NCBI GenBank assembly: GCA_001579985.1
Contig: LRSR01008382.1
Span: 1 to 64,000 of the forward strand
Source of the DNA: Hypsibius dujardini
Lineage: Eukaryota > Tardigrada > Eutardigrada > Parachela > Hypsibiidae
Direction of reading: 5' to 3'
DNA length: 64,000 bases
The position numbers were made by a program, and so were the translations under genes. This document shows, one piece after another, positions 1-12,335 of this stretch. The stretch's first letter is position 1, and the number at the start of each line of letters is the position of its first letter. A model generated the notes under the pieces. It did not search any database. It had not been told where the DNA came from and worked only from the letters and a program-made list of their open reading frames with translations.

Positions 1-237
1 GGGTTTTGATGGTTTTGATGGGTTTTGATGGGTTTTGATGGGTTTTGATGGGTTTTGATGGGTTTTTGATGGGTTTTTTATGGGTTTTGATGGGTTTTGA
101 TGGGTGTTGATGGGTGCTGATGGGTTCTTATGGGTTCTGATGGGTTCTGATGGGTTTTGATGGGTTTTGATGGGTTCTGATGGGTTCTGATGGGTTTTGA
201 TGGGTTTTGATGGGTTTTGATGGGTTTTGATGGGTTT
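1..237. repeat. 10-bp tandem array, unit TTTTGATGGG
   Basis: About 23 copies of a 10-base unit TTTTGATGGG run from the left window edge to about 237, where the array degrades. Variants change the T-run (TTCTGATGGG, TGTTGATGGG, TTCTTATGGG). The array probably continues to the left of the window. The unit is G/T-rich on one strand like a telomeric repeat, but it is not the metazoan TTAGGG or TTAGG unit, so a simple minisatellite is the safer reading. Two reverse-oriented units recur near 43.37 kb. Confidence 0.9.
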
Positions 238-381
238 CACTGGCGCTTGGTTTTTGATGGGAACAGAAGAAACGCTTGAAAAAAGTTATTTGAGATCATC
301 CTCCACGTCAAACGCTTAGACACATTCACGCGGGGTCTTGGCCTCGCATTGGCAGCTATCAGTCCAGTCTTTCCGCAATGT

Positions 382-1915
382 CTAGCTGAAGTACAAACTG
401 TTTCCCGGCGCATCGTCGATATCGATGGATGCTTGACTGTATTTGCCGATATGGCTAATAAACTTGTCTAAATCGCAAACAGCAGGGTCGTTCTCGTTGG
501 TGTGGTAAATGAATTCATCCAAAGCCAACATCACCGTCTGCAGCGGAAATCCGTTGTGCTTGACAAGAAACCGCTTCAGCAGGCCGTTCATCCTTTCCCC
601 TTTGTTGCTGCTGATCTGATGGCCGGCCTCCCATCGCGCGAACTCGCCCTTGCTGTGGTTGACCATGGCGCCGGAGAATTCCATCAGGTCGCCGTCTGCG
701 CCAGTATTCTTGTCCAAGTTGAGAAAGCAACCAGCCGAGTCGGTCTGGATCTCAGTTCCGCGAGCGAAGCACTGGGCGAGAATTTCGTGGACTTCTTTTT
801 TCTGTAAAAAAAAATTAAAGAGAATTTTCAATAATCGATACATCATAAAAAATGTCAGATATTCATACAACTGTACTATGATAAATTTTATGATATAATA
901 TTAGATACATACACTTTAATATTATATCAATATTTAAGTGCAAATATTGCCGTTAAATCAGTTGTTTTTAATTGTTGGTTAAGATCGAAACGCCAATAAA
1001 CTTACATTTTCGCTGCGAATAACGCGGACTTGAATCCGCTTCGATTTCTGCTCCGCCATTACTAGCAACAAAATCCGCTTGCCCTTCTTGTCCTTCACTC
1101 CCCTGTTTGGATCTCCACGGCCGTACTTCTGGCTGGTCCCAATCCACACGCCGTCGGCATATCCAACTTCTCCGTGACCTCCGAGAACGATGGGGGTGTT
1201 GCGAAGGTAGACGGAGATGACTTCCCGCACTAGCGTCACCCACTCCGAAACGGTGTTCTTATCCAGCCCCGTGAAGGTGGCGATGGATGCCTGCATACAG
1301 ATATGGCAAATAATCAGCTGGTAACACTTTGTTTTAGTTTTCGTTTAGTTCAGTCTAGTTGCGATATTCCCACCTGCGTGTAATTGCGCCAAGCGCACAG
1401 ATGGGTGAACAACCAGAGGAAGGTGCGGTTGTCAATGCGCGACCCCGATAAAAATGTCCCGTTCCGCATCGACAGACTGCCAGTGCATTTGCTGCACCGA
1501 AGCACAAAAACGCCGTCCTTCACTCCGATGGTCATCGGAAGAGCACATGCCCGGCAGTCCGCCTTGGTCCGGCACATTCCGGCGTCCTGGAGGAACACGA
1601 GCACCTGTGACAATCAATAAATCAATTAGTCAATCAAAGCTGGGCGGAGCGCTCTCGATCAAGACATACGGCTCTTCTTACCGAAATCTCCTTCAACTGT
1701 TCCGTCGAGAGCTCGGCGTCACCCCGCAGAAATTGCAAGAGGAAGTTGGCCTGACCACGGGGCTTCTTCGGCGAGGTAGGTCCGACAACTTCGGCTTGCA
1801 GGAAGTCCGCCATCCAGGGCATCTCTCGGCACAACCGCTTGACCATGCCACGAGAATCAGCGTTCGCGGCATGAATAATGTCTGCGACTCGGTCGCACAG
1901 ACCCATACCGGTCAT
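382..1915 (-). CDS. ISXO2-like (IS1595/Merlin-type) transposase-domain protein
   Basis: Four exons on the minus strand: 1915-1682, 1604-1374, 1290-1006 and 801-382. All introns are GT-AG and phase 0, giving an uninterrupted protein of 389 aa. Exon 2 carries a Cys-rich zinc-ribbon-like segment (CRTKADCRACAL and later CSKC). Exons 3 and 4 hold the ISXO2-type DDE core: YADGVWIGTSQKYGRG with the first acid, EIQTDSAGCF with the second, then SSNKGERMNGLLKRFL with the Asn/Glu cluster before a basic helix. Proteins of this type are widespread in invertebrate genomes, as Merlin-like transposons or as domesticated copies. I see no terminal inverted repeats or target duplication beside it, and the multi-exon intact frame is compatible with a host-retained gene. 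Activity as a transposase is not shown. Confidence 0.8.
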
Positions 1916-3883
1916 TTTGAATAAAATAAATTTTATGGAAATAAGTCTTTCTTAATTGTAGAGGAAATAGTCCGGGAAGACGGTAGAAAATTATTGAAAA
2001 CTGTGGTGGACACTGGACATTGGCCTTGAACAAACACACAATCAATCAATCAATCGCCACAAATCAACGCTGTTGTCAATCAATCAATCAATCAATTGAT
2101 GGTCGCATCATTTGAATTATATGAAGTTAATCCATCAATCAATTGCTTTACGCCCATTGTAAGTAATCCAAAAAAGATTACGGGCATAACTCCGCCCCCT
2201 GACCTCCGATCAAAATTCTGCTAATGCCAATCGATTCAGAATAATTTTTTGAATCTAAAGTCATCAAAAATTTCAAAATCTGAATACTGTCGCTCAACCC
2301 ATATTTTACCATCAGTTTAGCACTCGATCGCAACAAGCCCAATTGCCAGCTGGCAAGACCGCTTTCTTTGACTTAAAAATAATTGCCAGGAGATGAAAAA
2401 CGGCCGAATCGCAAACCCAGTTAGATCTAGTTCTGGTCAAGAGCTCCTGCTCCCTTCCATTGACCAGGGCCTATCCAAGCGCACGCATTCACGCTCAAAC
2501 AAAAAACAGTATTTAGTTGTGGGACGCTTGCCATTCAATACCACACAAATAAGGGGACAGAACCAAGTCACGGGGTTATTTGCCGTTTTATTGCGCGAGT
2601 TATCGAGATAAAATTACCCCGGAATACCCCCTCAGGGTACTAGGACGGAAAATCAAAAGACGGATAAGGACTGGGCGAGTGGGAAACTCACATAACTCGA
2701 AGACGTTGGGCCAAAATTACGGACCAAAATATGTGTCCGTGTGTTAGTGAACGACGTTGCAGTTTAATTAAACAATTAATCCATTTTTTGAAAATATGTT
2801 ACAAATATATTAAAACGCGTGATCGTAAGTAGAGCTGCATCGCAATCTTGTCCAATTAGTTTGTTAAATTCCGGTGAAAATTGTGTGCGATCCTGCAAAG
2901 CAGAGTTTTAGTATTTTGTTCGGAGCATACACGAATAGACCGCTCATGCTCAACACCTAATCTGCATAAAAACTGAAGCAGCTATTGTTTGGTCTGATAT
3001 ATGCCTATCTTAAGATGTAAACTAAATCATGGAGATGATTGAATGCATCTTGATGATTCCTCAAATTGGCATAAATTATGATATGGGGAGTTGAAAAGTT
3101 TCTGATAAGTTCCACTGTTAGCAAGTTTGGTTTCAATCAAATTTGATTAGCGTGATTTAATAATATTGAACAACAAAACCAGCGGACAACAAACCAGCGA
3201 ACTGCGTGCATATTAAAAGAAGGGGGAGCGCTCACGCCCGTAATCCCCAGCAAAATCGTTCATTGGCCGCCTGCGCAGCTGCGTGGGAGTCTGCGGGCGG
3301 TTTAGTAGGACTGAACACAACCCACTTAAGTCACGTTCTTCGATTGATCAATCAATCGATGATTGACGTTTTAGACGCCACAAACGGACAGGAATTTATG
3401 CGTAAAGATAAAACATATCCTCACCTCTTCGGGACCTGGCCTTAGTTAGTAAAAATTGAAAATTAAGTGAAGAAGCTATGCATTCAGAAGCGCAGATCAC
3501 TGAGTTGTTAATTTAAATCTGTAAAATTAGCTCGATAAAATTCCCGCAACGGTAGAAGAAGGTGAAACTAAATTTTTTGTGGAGTTCATGTGGGGTTTCA
3601 AAACATTTTCAATAGTAAATCATAACATTATTAACACCCTTATATCACGCAAAACATCTTTTTATGGGTTCTACCTATCATTCATATTTTGTGTTTTCGA
3701 TCACAAAAACGCCATAGGCAGGACTTACATTTCCATATACTTTGGTTCTGTTCCTTTGAATTCACGTTTTCCCTACTTCCTTCTTAACAGAGGACATGCG
3801 TATAAATGTGAAATACAAATGAAACTATTTTGCACAAATATTTTTGAACAAATTACTAACGCAGTTCAATATCTATTCGCCAT
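1916..3883. other. Intergenic, no gene recognised; CAAT microsatellite
   Basis: No convincing coding region. It contains short CAATCAATCAAT runs near 2039-2094 and related ATCAATCAATCG motifs near 3345. Short open frames at 2393-2611, 3206-3445 and 3579-3917 have no recognisable domain and are probably chance. Confidence 0.5.
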
Positions 3884-4109
3884 ATGGATCACTACATTAA
3901 GTTGTCATGCTTACTAATCATTTTTATGATGTATGGGTGTGTGAATGTCAGCGCAATCCCGAAAAAAGGATCGGAAGCAAATCCGCAAACACATATTGTT
4001 CGCCAGAGTCAACGTAAGAAAGTAACGGTTAGTGCTTCAACCCCGACCGAAATTTAAACTGAATATTTTGTTTACAGAAACAGCTCCATTGGCAGGCAAA
4101 AACAGTTGA
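3884..4109 (+). CDS. Candidate small secreted peptide, two exons
   Basis: ATG at 3884 begins a strong signal-peptide-like segment (MDHYIKLSCLLIIFMMYG, then CVNVSA). A GT donor lies after 4013 and a TTTACAG acceptor before 4078; joining them gives about 53 aa ending at 4107-4109. The region after 4078 is also open in another frame to 4234 (48 codons, ending KLLTQKPFR), so the true splice or frame may differ. No family is recognised. It may be a toxin-like, antimicrobial or regulatory peptide, or not a gene at all. Confidence 0.3.
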
Positions 4110-4429
4110 ACCCTTTTTCTAACAGGCTGATTGCGCGAGTTGCAAGTGTGACCGGTACCGCTACTCCGGGCACCATTACTAAGACGACATTAGCTGGCGC
4201 GACTAAACTTCTGACGCAGAAACCGTTTCGATAATGTATTCAATATTTAAGAACGTTCTGGCAACGGTTCAATACGCTTCTCACATATATGTATCCAATA
4301 TTTTGCTATGGAACCAAAAAGTAGCTATTAAATTGTTAAAATGTTTTGCCTCTATATACCGTAAAGTGAAATGGGGATTTCATTGATCGCTCAAATCAAG
4401 CCAACGTTAAACATGAAAAGTATTGTCCT

Positions 4430-4700
4430 GCAAATCAAGTGCTAGTCCCAGTCACAGGCATTCCACCTTTGGTTGGATCAACGGTAGTAACTGTCCCATA
4501 TGTACAAGCCAAACTCTGGCTTCGCTCTCCCTTGCCTGAGTTTGGAAGACTGAGGGTTTATGTCCAGTTGGGGGGGGGTGTAAGTAACACGGGTTTACCT
4601 TTCGTAATAGAACAAGGCACAACGCTATCTGCATCTTTCACATTAACGAATCGCGCTCACTGCTGGTTTGTACTTTTAGATTTCCGAGACGCGTTTATTT
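4430..4700 (-). pseudogene. Possible fragment of the Cys-rich secreted family
   Basis: The minus strand reads VNVKDADSVVPCSITK just before a GTAAAC donor-like site. This echoes the VNTGTSSVVVPCSKVG end of exon 1 in the gene at 7043. Further on it reads LACTYGTVTTVDPTKGG before a stop. A similar string, VACTCGTVTTTAAP, can be read just downstream of the related gene at 24127 (also minus strand). No intact frame spans the piece. The similarity is short and judged by eye only. Confidence 0.3.
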
Positions 4701-4732
4701 GCTTCCTAATTTTTTCATCGGGGGCTAAGTGA

Positions 4733-7042
4733 TTTTTGGATGTGATAAACAATGTGTTGCTTGACTATGGGCATGCAATAGTTTGCACTACCTCACCTGT
4801 GGGGGTCGCCGGTACCTAAACTCTTATCATAGTTCCTTCGTTTTGGCCAATCTAGTCAAATTTATATTGTGAAAACAAGCTCAGGCACAACGGCCGTTAT
4901 GAAATGTGTTTCTCGGAAACGTTTTAAATAAATGAAGAAAGAGTCAAATGTTGGATATTTTCCAAATTACTGATTAGCCAACTTATTGATGCTTTTCAGA
5001 TTACTACCATGTTTCAAAATCAAAATGCCAACGCTATGTAGACCTTTCTCTCCGTCGAAATACGATGTAAATACCCGATTTCTCGAACACATAGAGCCGG
5101 ATTTTGAATGGGGTGCATGAAGAGATAATATCGATGACAAATACTGGAAAGAATTTCTTCCTCTTTGCTAAAGGGGCTCGTGAAGATTTTATTATCTTCC
5201 TGTCTGTTCAGAGTCTGTCACATCTAAATTTTTTCACGCTGCGCAGGACACTAGCTGCAGCAATACATGTTGAGAAAATGTATTTACAGTACTACTCCGG
5301 CATGCGCTGTTGTCCGCACTCGCCATTCTCGGCCAGTTTGACGATTAAACTTAATTTTTTGGATTCCTCCAACCATATGCCCTAAAAATATGCTCTTACT
5401 TTATTAAATCAGCCGTTCTTTGGGCAAGTCAGAAAATGTCCTCAATGGCCCATTTTATAATTGAAACGAATGCTGGGGTAACCTTGACAATTTTTGCTAA
5501 GCTGAATGAAACTAAACTTTTTTACAAAGTACTAGGAAATGAATACACCATTAAACGATATGAATTAGTGAGCATTAAGTTTCACGCGAACCAACATTCA
5601 ATAATTACAAAAGGCTCACAGCCAAAAATGTTGCCGAACCTGGTAAATGAATTAGCAGAAGAAAATAAACATATTGATAAACTGCGCGACGTGGCCAGCA
5701 ATGAAGGATATTAATAACCAATATTTTTCGGTTATAGTTATTCGAAAGCGTTGATCAAGCTTATTTTTTGAGTTGTGAAGTCACTTAATTCGGGATCTGC
5801 CGTAATCACAAATTGAAACTGAATGCAAGAAGCAAATTCTCAAAATTGCAAAAGGAATATGGGGCGTAGTGCAAGGGGAAAAGTGGGGGCGAATACCGAT
5901 CGATCGGGTGTATAGCATTGCAGTGCTTCTCTTCAAAAATCAAGCGTCATTGCCCAGAGAAAACAAGAAGCCATTAACACTCTGGTAACCGGGTGTTTTG
6001 GGTATACGTGTAGTACTAGGTCTAGCAAAAAATTGCTAGAATTGAGAAATTGCCAAATGATTCAGCAATGGGTGAATGGAAACATTAGGCAGCTTCCCTA
6101 CCCCTTCCAAATCAGCTGTTCATAGTTGATTGATTGATTTGTTTGTGACTTGCCGCTGATACCACGTAACCGCATGCAGAATCATTGGGCAGTGTTATAA
6201 TCGAATCCTAATGGTTACCAAATTTTCATTCCGCTCTTGTACGTCCGAATTCCAAAATTCCAATTGTATATAGATTATTATTAAGCATTCTAGAGCTTTA
6301 ATTTTTTGTATCAAGAACACATTCTTGAGACTACAGCGTGAGCTAACAGACAAGCCTCCTAAGTGTTAGCAAGGTGGTGCTAAGTTGATACCTCCCACTT
6401 CCTAATGGTTTTTTAAAATACTGTTTTTTACATTCAAAGCTTGGCTCTTTGAAAATATCAAAGCAAAAAACCGCAAGCTAAACGATGGAAAACTCGCAGT
6501 GGAAAACTGATATGACCAACAAATCTAGCAAGTGTATGCTGACTGGTACTCAGAGAGTTAAGCAGGGGTCAACTTCATACCGGGCCGTGATGAATCACCT
6601 AACGATTTGGTTTAGCATTGCGGCCGTCAGCACATTTACGGAGGCCCACAAGCCAACTAACAACACGCTTCATTCAGAAAAAGAAGTTACTCTGATTTTA
6701 TAACCAGAAAATGAGTCGTTCAAAACAACCAGGCTCGATTTTCCAGCCTATAACATCTCCTATTATTGTGCTGTTTTGGTACATGTTCTTTTGATTCAGT
6801 AATGGTGGCCATTCCGGTAAACGCCGAGCAGGCTACTAAGCTTCTCAATCTAGTTAGTTTTAGCGGATCTTGATGGCCGGCTTAAGCTCCATTTCAGGGT
6901 TAATCGCAGGGAAAGACCGATGGTCGTTGCTCTCATTCGATATATATATTGATATGCTTTAAGCTAAATATAAGACCTGCGTTACCGAGTAATGTATCAA
7001 ATGTGAGTGGTCAGTTCAAATATTAACATTGGCTGCACAAAA
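4733..7042. other. Intergenic; short piggyBac-end-like motif
   Basis: No recognised gene. A 92-codon frame at 5436-5714 has an ATG but no domain. At 6539-6561 a 23-base motif ending GGTACTCAGAGAGTTAA matches, in inverse orientation and with one difference, 12336-12358. The promoter side of the gene at 7043 holds an AT-rich TATA-like stretch near 6940-6972. Confidence 0.4.
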
Positions 7043-8615
7043 ATGAGAATCTTTTTAATTAGCGCCGTTATTTTAGTCATTAATGCGGGCACTGTATTAG
7101 GTTTTCTTCAAGGAAGAGCGACCTGTACTACGACTCACAATCGTACTGCATCGGTGACTACGTCTGCTTTTGCATGCAGCAACTGTTTCCGCCTCACCAA
7201 TGCCGCAGCTAACGCCTCCTGCGCAGCTACTTATTGCTCAAAGCCATCTCTTGTCAATACAGGAACTAGTTCCGTCGTTGTGCCGTGTAGCAAAGTGGGA
7301 GATCTCAACCAGGGTCCACAATTCATTGTAAGGAAGCACCTCAATTAATTATTTAACAGTTCCGTTTCAGATTCTTCAACATTTCAGATTCCCACTCCGA
7401 CGTCGGATTTTTTTGTGGATGTTCAAGTTGTAAGTTCTAGTTCACAGTCTGCTGCTGGAACTACATCATATCTCTCCTACAACCCAGTAACTGGTTTCAT
7501 CCAAATCGGAGTGGCGGGGCCTGAAAATATTGACGTCACTCAAGTCTATTCAGTCGTTTTGATCAACCGGGCCACGGGAGCTGCGTCTGACCCAGTGTTT
7601 TTCACCGTAAGCATAATGATGGGAAATATGAATGACAAATAAGAAATACTTTGTTTTTGCAGGCGAAAATCTTTACGTGCACCATGTTCGTCGTGGGACC
7701 GAAGAGTTTCTCGGTTTGCATTGGTATTGGAACCCCGTATCTTCAACAATACACCGGCGTTAGTTATACGGTATGTACTACGAGATGTGGGAGAGAAAAT
7801 ACTAACAGCTTATAATTTGCAGGCTTGCAATAGCGAACTTCTGATAAATGGAGTGAAGTGGAATGCGGTCGACCCACTTACAGGAGCTGCAGTTGTTCCT
7901 GGACCTGGTCCGGGCACTCTGCCCGATACGGCTTTTTGTCCCTTTGTGACAGCTTTTACTCCACCCGGTGACGACTCCAAATGTTACATCTTCGACAGAA
8001 ATTCTGAGAATCCCGTAACTTTCGCCAGGGGAAGTGCGCAATCTCAATGCTCATTTGACCGATGTGTCACACCTGCGACCGGAGCAGCCAATCGGAACTT
8101 TTATACTCAAGAACAATTAAATGCTTTTGCGGCTTCCATCGGCCTCCCCAATGGTGTATTTGTAGCAGGAGGACCAGGAGGGTTGAATGACGCTGTTGGC
8201 TGCCCAACTACACCTCCCAACACACTTCAACCTAAAGGAGGATCTTTTTGTAATACTTGTCTCGCAATTCCGGCATCCATTCCGACTACCGGACCGGGCG
8301 CGGTTACACGATGCGATGCCAGTAGCACATTCACTCAGACCCTCACAATGGTTGGAAACGCCCCTTCATTCCAAAACGGAATAATTAGCGGAATCACTGT
8401 AAGTAACGAGTGGTAGAGTAAACTTACACTCCATTCCTTTAGATAACGTGATGTACCAGTTATTTGTACACCACCAGCTTTAACAATGCTTGGTAAACAG
8501 CCAGGATACGATAAAGATCCAAAACAAGCTGCGCTCAGTATTCATCTTTTACCTCTTTCAGGTTACTTACGACTCCACTTGCAATACACTCGGCGCGTTC
8601 AACATAACATGCTAG
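7043..8615 (+). CDS. Secreted Cys-rich protein with cadherin-like module (intact family member)
   Basis: Five exons: 7043-7327, 7388-7606, 7663-7770, 7823-8398 and 8562-8615, with canonical GT-AG introns of 52-163 bp, all phase 0. The protein is 413 aa. The start was chosen at ATG 7043 because it opens a clear signal peptide (MRIFLISAVILVINAG, cleavage near VLG). Exon 1 encodes a Cys-rich Thr/Ser segment with NRT and NAS glycosylation sequons. Exon 2 has a strand pattern with YNPVTGFIQIGV then YSVVLINRATG, which resembles one degenerate cadherin repeat (known-family analogy, inferred). Exon 4 has many paired Cys. No transmembrane segment follows the signal peptide, so secretion is likely. Function is unknown. 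Paralogous or decayed copies lie at 9128, 14628, 14905 and 46665. Confidence 0.75.
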
Positions 8616-9127
8616 GAGCAAAATTTCAAAGCTTTGAAGGATCAGCATCATCAGCAAGCGATAATTCTATTACTATAAAATCTCTTTCAATCGTCGCTTT
8701 GACCGAAATGGATAATAGCTTTTTCGTAGTTTATAACATCTCATTGTTCCCGGGTGTAATTAATGTACATGACCTGCAAGGAAACCCAGACTGATACAAA
8801 TAAGAACACATAGATCAAGGTCAACTGATGTTTCAAATAATATTTCATTCAAATCAACAAACGCTGCCCAACATCCACCAAAGGCAACTCACGTATTTCT
8901 GTAATTACCTTTTTTGAAGATAGATTTGTTATTTTTAACCAGTGCGTTCAAATAAAGGAAAAATCAATAAATCATCCCACTTGGCAACCCTAACATTCAT
9001 AAATTTTTGTTTGGCAACCCTGGCTCTCCAAAAGCTTCTTTTTAGAATTTTCCCACACGGTTGACAATAGCCTACTACATACAAAGATATCACTTCGGAG
9101 CCTGAGAAGACCAGGCGTGCCTTGGGC
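8616..9127. other. Intergenic between paralogs
   Basis: Holds the 3' flank of the gene at 7043 and unrelated sequence. A near-duplicate phrase TTGGCAACCCT occurs twice, near 8980 and 9012. No gene seen. Confidence 0.4.
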
Positions 9128-10065
9128 TGTTTTGGGTTTTCTACAAGGAAGAGCGACCTGTACTACCACCTACAACCGTACTGCATCGGTCACGACGTCG
9201 GCTTTTGCGTGTTGTAACTGTTATCGCTTCACCAATGCCGCAACTAACGCCTCCTGTGCAGCTACTTATTGCTCAAGACCAACTCTTGTCAATACAGGAA
9301 CTAGCTCATTAGTTGTCCCGTGCAGCAAAGTGGAAGATCTCGTCCAGGGTCCACAATTCCTTGTGAGAATCCATTGTCAATATACAATTTACATTAACTG
9401 CATTTCAAGTAGCTCTATCTTGCAGATTCCCACTCCCTTTTTGGATTATTACCGCTGCACAAGTAACTGCCTTTACGACTGCGTATGGATACGACGTAAC
9501 TGGTCTTGATCCGTGTTGTACGATTCCCATTACCAGAACATTACTGGTGCCAGAATTTCAGGTGATTGTAGTACCTGCCTCGCAATTCCGATGCATATTC
9601 AACAACAAAAAATGCCGTGTTGTGCAGGCGAAAATCTACACGTGCACCATGTACATCGTGGGACCGAAAAGCTTCTCGGTTTGTGTTGGCCTTACAACCC
9701 CATATCTTGGAGGTTATACCAACCTTTCTTATTCTGTACGTGTTGCAAGACTTCTTTATCAACAACGAGTAACGGTCTGCTTTTCCAGGCATGTAACCGC
9801 GAACTTTTGGCAAATGGAGTGGATTGGGATCGTTTCAATATGATTACAGGGGTTCTAATTGCACCCGGAGCAGAAGCCTGTACAGCCGCCGGGGTTTTAT
9901 TCCTTTTGTGAAAGCTTTTTCTGGAAACGTTGACGATGACTTGTGTTATATCATCGACCGACAAACTGGCAATCCCGAGTTTTTCAGTGGGGGGGGGGGG
10001 CTCAAAATCCTAATGCGTGGCCCAGCGATGTATCACTCCTGGGTTTGGGCGATTTGTTGTTCCTG
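9128..10065 (+). pseudogene. Decayed paralog of the 7043 gene
   Basis: Exon-1 homology spans 9128-9362 with high identity (GFLQGRATCTTT onward), but the signal-peptide exon start is missing and there is no ATG in place. The exon-2 match begins at 9426 with IPTP and then diverges. Exon 3 (9628-9735) is 108 bp, exactly the length in the intact gene, with AG and GT borders. Exon 4 begins at 9789 (ACNRELLANGVDW) and loses frame before PFVKAFSG. Homology stops within exon 4 near 10040-10065, after a run of G. This looks like a tandem duplicate that lost its start and reading frame. Confidence 0.75.
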
Positions 10066-10233
10066 ATATATATACTGATGCGCAAATAAATGTCTTTTCG
10101 ACCACTTTGTCTCTAGCAAGCGTTTTCGGTTTTTGCTTTTGCAAGTCGCGCAAGTCAAGTTGATTTCACCCGTCTAACTTTCCAAGCTAACGCCAGTTTC
10201 CTATCCTTTGACCTTTATTAACATTTTTGTTTA

Positions 10234-10877
10234 GGGAACGTTCAACAATTATGTCAACGAATTTGGGGGGGGGTACGTGTCAGCAATCGATGACGAGCTC
10301 TGACGTATAGGGGGTGGGGGTCTGTCCTTGGATTACGTCAGCAATTTTAAATCTCACAATTTTCTTGATTCTGAGAGTTTGAAAAAACGTGTATTTCAGT
10401 AACATTTCATAGACCCGCATGCCATTATTCTTCCCTTCATTTGAGCATCATACTAGTACTCACAAGAGGTTCCGATGACTCCACCAGAAAAAACAGGTAC
10501 GTCACTTGGGGGGCTACATCTACTTGATGCCTTCTTCACCAGCGCATTGGAATCGCAAATCTTCTATTTCAGGCGAAGATGCCGTCGGTTTACAATGAAT
10601 TCCTGGCGTTATTCGTGAATGCCTTTCCTGATCAAGCGAAGAAGTTGCAGTACGTCAGTGCAAATGCGGAATGGAATAGGCTAAAAATGATCAGGATGGT
10701 CTGAAGACGCGCATGGATCAGCTTTAAGATTTTGCGCATAGGGGGTTCCAACGGCACTGACATCAGCGTTTGAAATTCAGGGGGGGGGAGTAAAAAAATA
10801 CTGACAAGCTCTGACAGAGGGGAGGTAGGGGTAAGGCCGCCTAATATCGAGCGCTGACGTAACTGTTGAACGTTCCC
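10234..10877. mobile_element. Harbinger-like MITE, TTA target duplication
   Basis: Terminal inverted repeats GGGAACGTTCAACA... of about 23 bp at 10234 and, inverted, ending at 10877. Both are flanked directly by TTA (10231-10233 and 10878-10880). A 3-bp TTA/TWA target duplication is typical of PIF/Harbinger elements. Subterminal G-runs beside CTGACGTA or CTGACA motifs occur near both ends. Inside is a 41-codon frame at 10580-10705 (MPSVYNEFLALFVNAF...), preceded by a polypyrimidine/AG acceptor-like site. No transposase is visible. Confidence 0.75.
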
Positions 10878-10904
10878 TTACGGATTAACAACCTCACTGA
10901 CAAG

Positions 10905-12130
10905 ATGTATACTGAAGAAGACCTGAAATGTTTCAGCAACGCCCAGCTGCGCAGCATTCTCATCGATATGGAGGAGGCGACCGGCGGTAATAAATCAGAC
11001 CTTCAGGAGCGCATCCTGGCTTAGTTTCCCGCCATCCCCAGAGAGCACGAGAAAATTGTCGCCAAAGACAAAACCCGCAGGGAGCGCGACAACGGTCCTA
11101 TTACCGACGGATCGTCCTTGGCAGATCTAGGGATGCATCTTCGGCTGTGCAATCGATCGTTGCAGGTGATGGAGGACAACAATTTCCTCTGCGTGGCAGA
11201 TCTTCGGGTCCTCAAGGTGGAGAACATGGAGAAGCTGGAGCTCCTCTGCGAGACTTGAAGGTCGTCAAGGACTTCATTTATCCCAGCGCGCCCAAAGATC
11301 TGCGAGAGGTAATTTCGGATAAGCAGCAACGCCAGATACTGCAGGAGGAGGACAACGTGACGGAGCGCAGCATGATCGTTTTGCAGGAGCAAGAGAAGAA
11401 GCAGCGCGTGAAGCAGTACCCTCATCATGGTGAGTCTGACAATGACAGTGAGACAGAAAGTCTAAGCAGTTTTGACGGCACTCTGCCGACTCGGGCGCGG
11501 GACCTACCGCGTCCGCACACGCGATTGGGCCCACGAATAAACTCAAAAGGGAAAATGCGCAAACCTCTTTGCCACAGAAATTACTATTACTGAATTTTTT
11601 GCTGGGAGCATGCGATTAATGCAGCAGTTGTTGAGTTCCCCATTGCACACAGAGACAGTGAAGGAGTACGGCGATTACCTCCAGTTTTTAACTAGCCGCC
11701 AGTGTGACTACCAAGCGAACGCAGTACTTAATTTTAATGAGGACTTTAGGCGCAGAGCACAGTTTGAAAAGGTCAACCTCGGAGATAATGAATTACGTCA
11801 ATCTCTCTCCCATAAATATTTTCATACAATTACGCGATCGCGCAGCAGCGATTTCATGGCAGGACGAAACAATTCTTTTCGTTCCGTTCAAGGTCAAGGC
11901 TACGGACAGCCAGTGCAGTTCAGCAGTGCGCAGTTCTTTGCCCGGCAGTTTCCACCGCCACGCCAATTTGCCCCGCAGTATCCGCCAGTGCCCAGCCACC
12001 TCCGCCACCGATCACGCCTCTATGCATCGACTGGAATCGAACTGGGGTCTGTGCATTCAACCCCTGCCGATACACACACTGCTGTTCGATTTGCGGTAAC
12101 ACCAATCATGGTGCACCTAGCTGCCGCCGT
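10905..12130 (+). mobile_element. Fossil retroelement gag-like remnant
   Basis: A run of short coding-like pieces in several frames. The first (from 10905) has a SAP-like helix pair (LKCFSNAQLRSILIDMEE). The last has a zinc-knuckle-like CSICGNTNHGAPSC. This order (SAP-like segment, middle, Gln/Pro-rich stretch, knuckle) is seen in gag-like proteins of DIRS and some LTR elements. The remnant is old and broken in several places. No polymerase part and no terminal repeats are visible here. Confidence 0.5.
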
Positions 12131-12335
12131 GGTTGCCCGAGCGGAAACTCAAATTTCAACCGCGGTAGCGGCCAACAGAGGAACTAAGCAGTTAAGCAGC
12201 GCAGGTGCCAGGCAAAAGACAGATAGCAGCAAGTCATCAAACACATCTTTCAATCTTTTTAGCATAATACCGGTCATACCTATTGATACCAATATGCACT
12301 TATATTGCAATAACGATTTACTACAGCGCAGCTCT

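Noticed and set aside
502-1924. Plus-strand frames of 101 and 156 codons
   Set aside because: Antisense to the ISXO2-like exons, which have correct splice sites and motifs.
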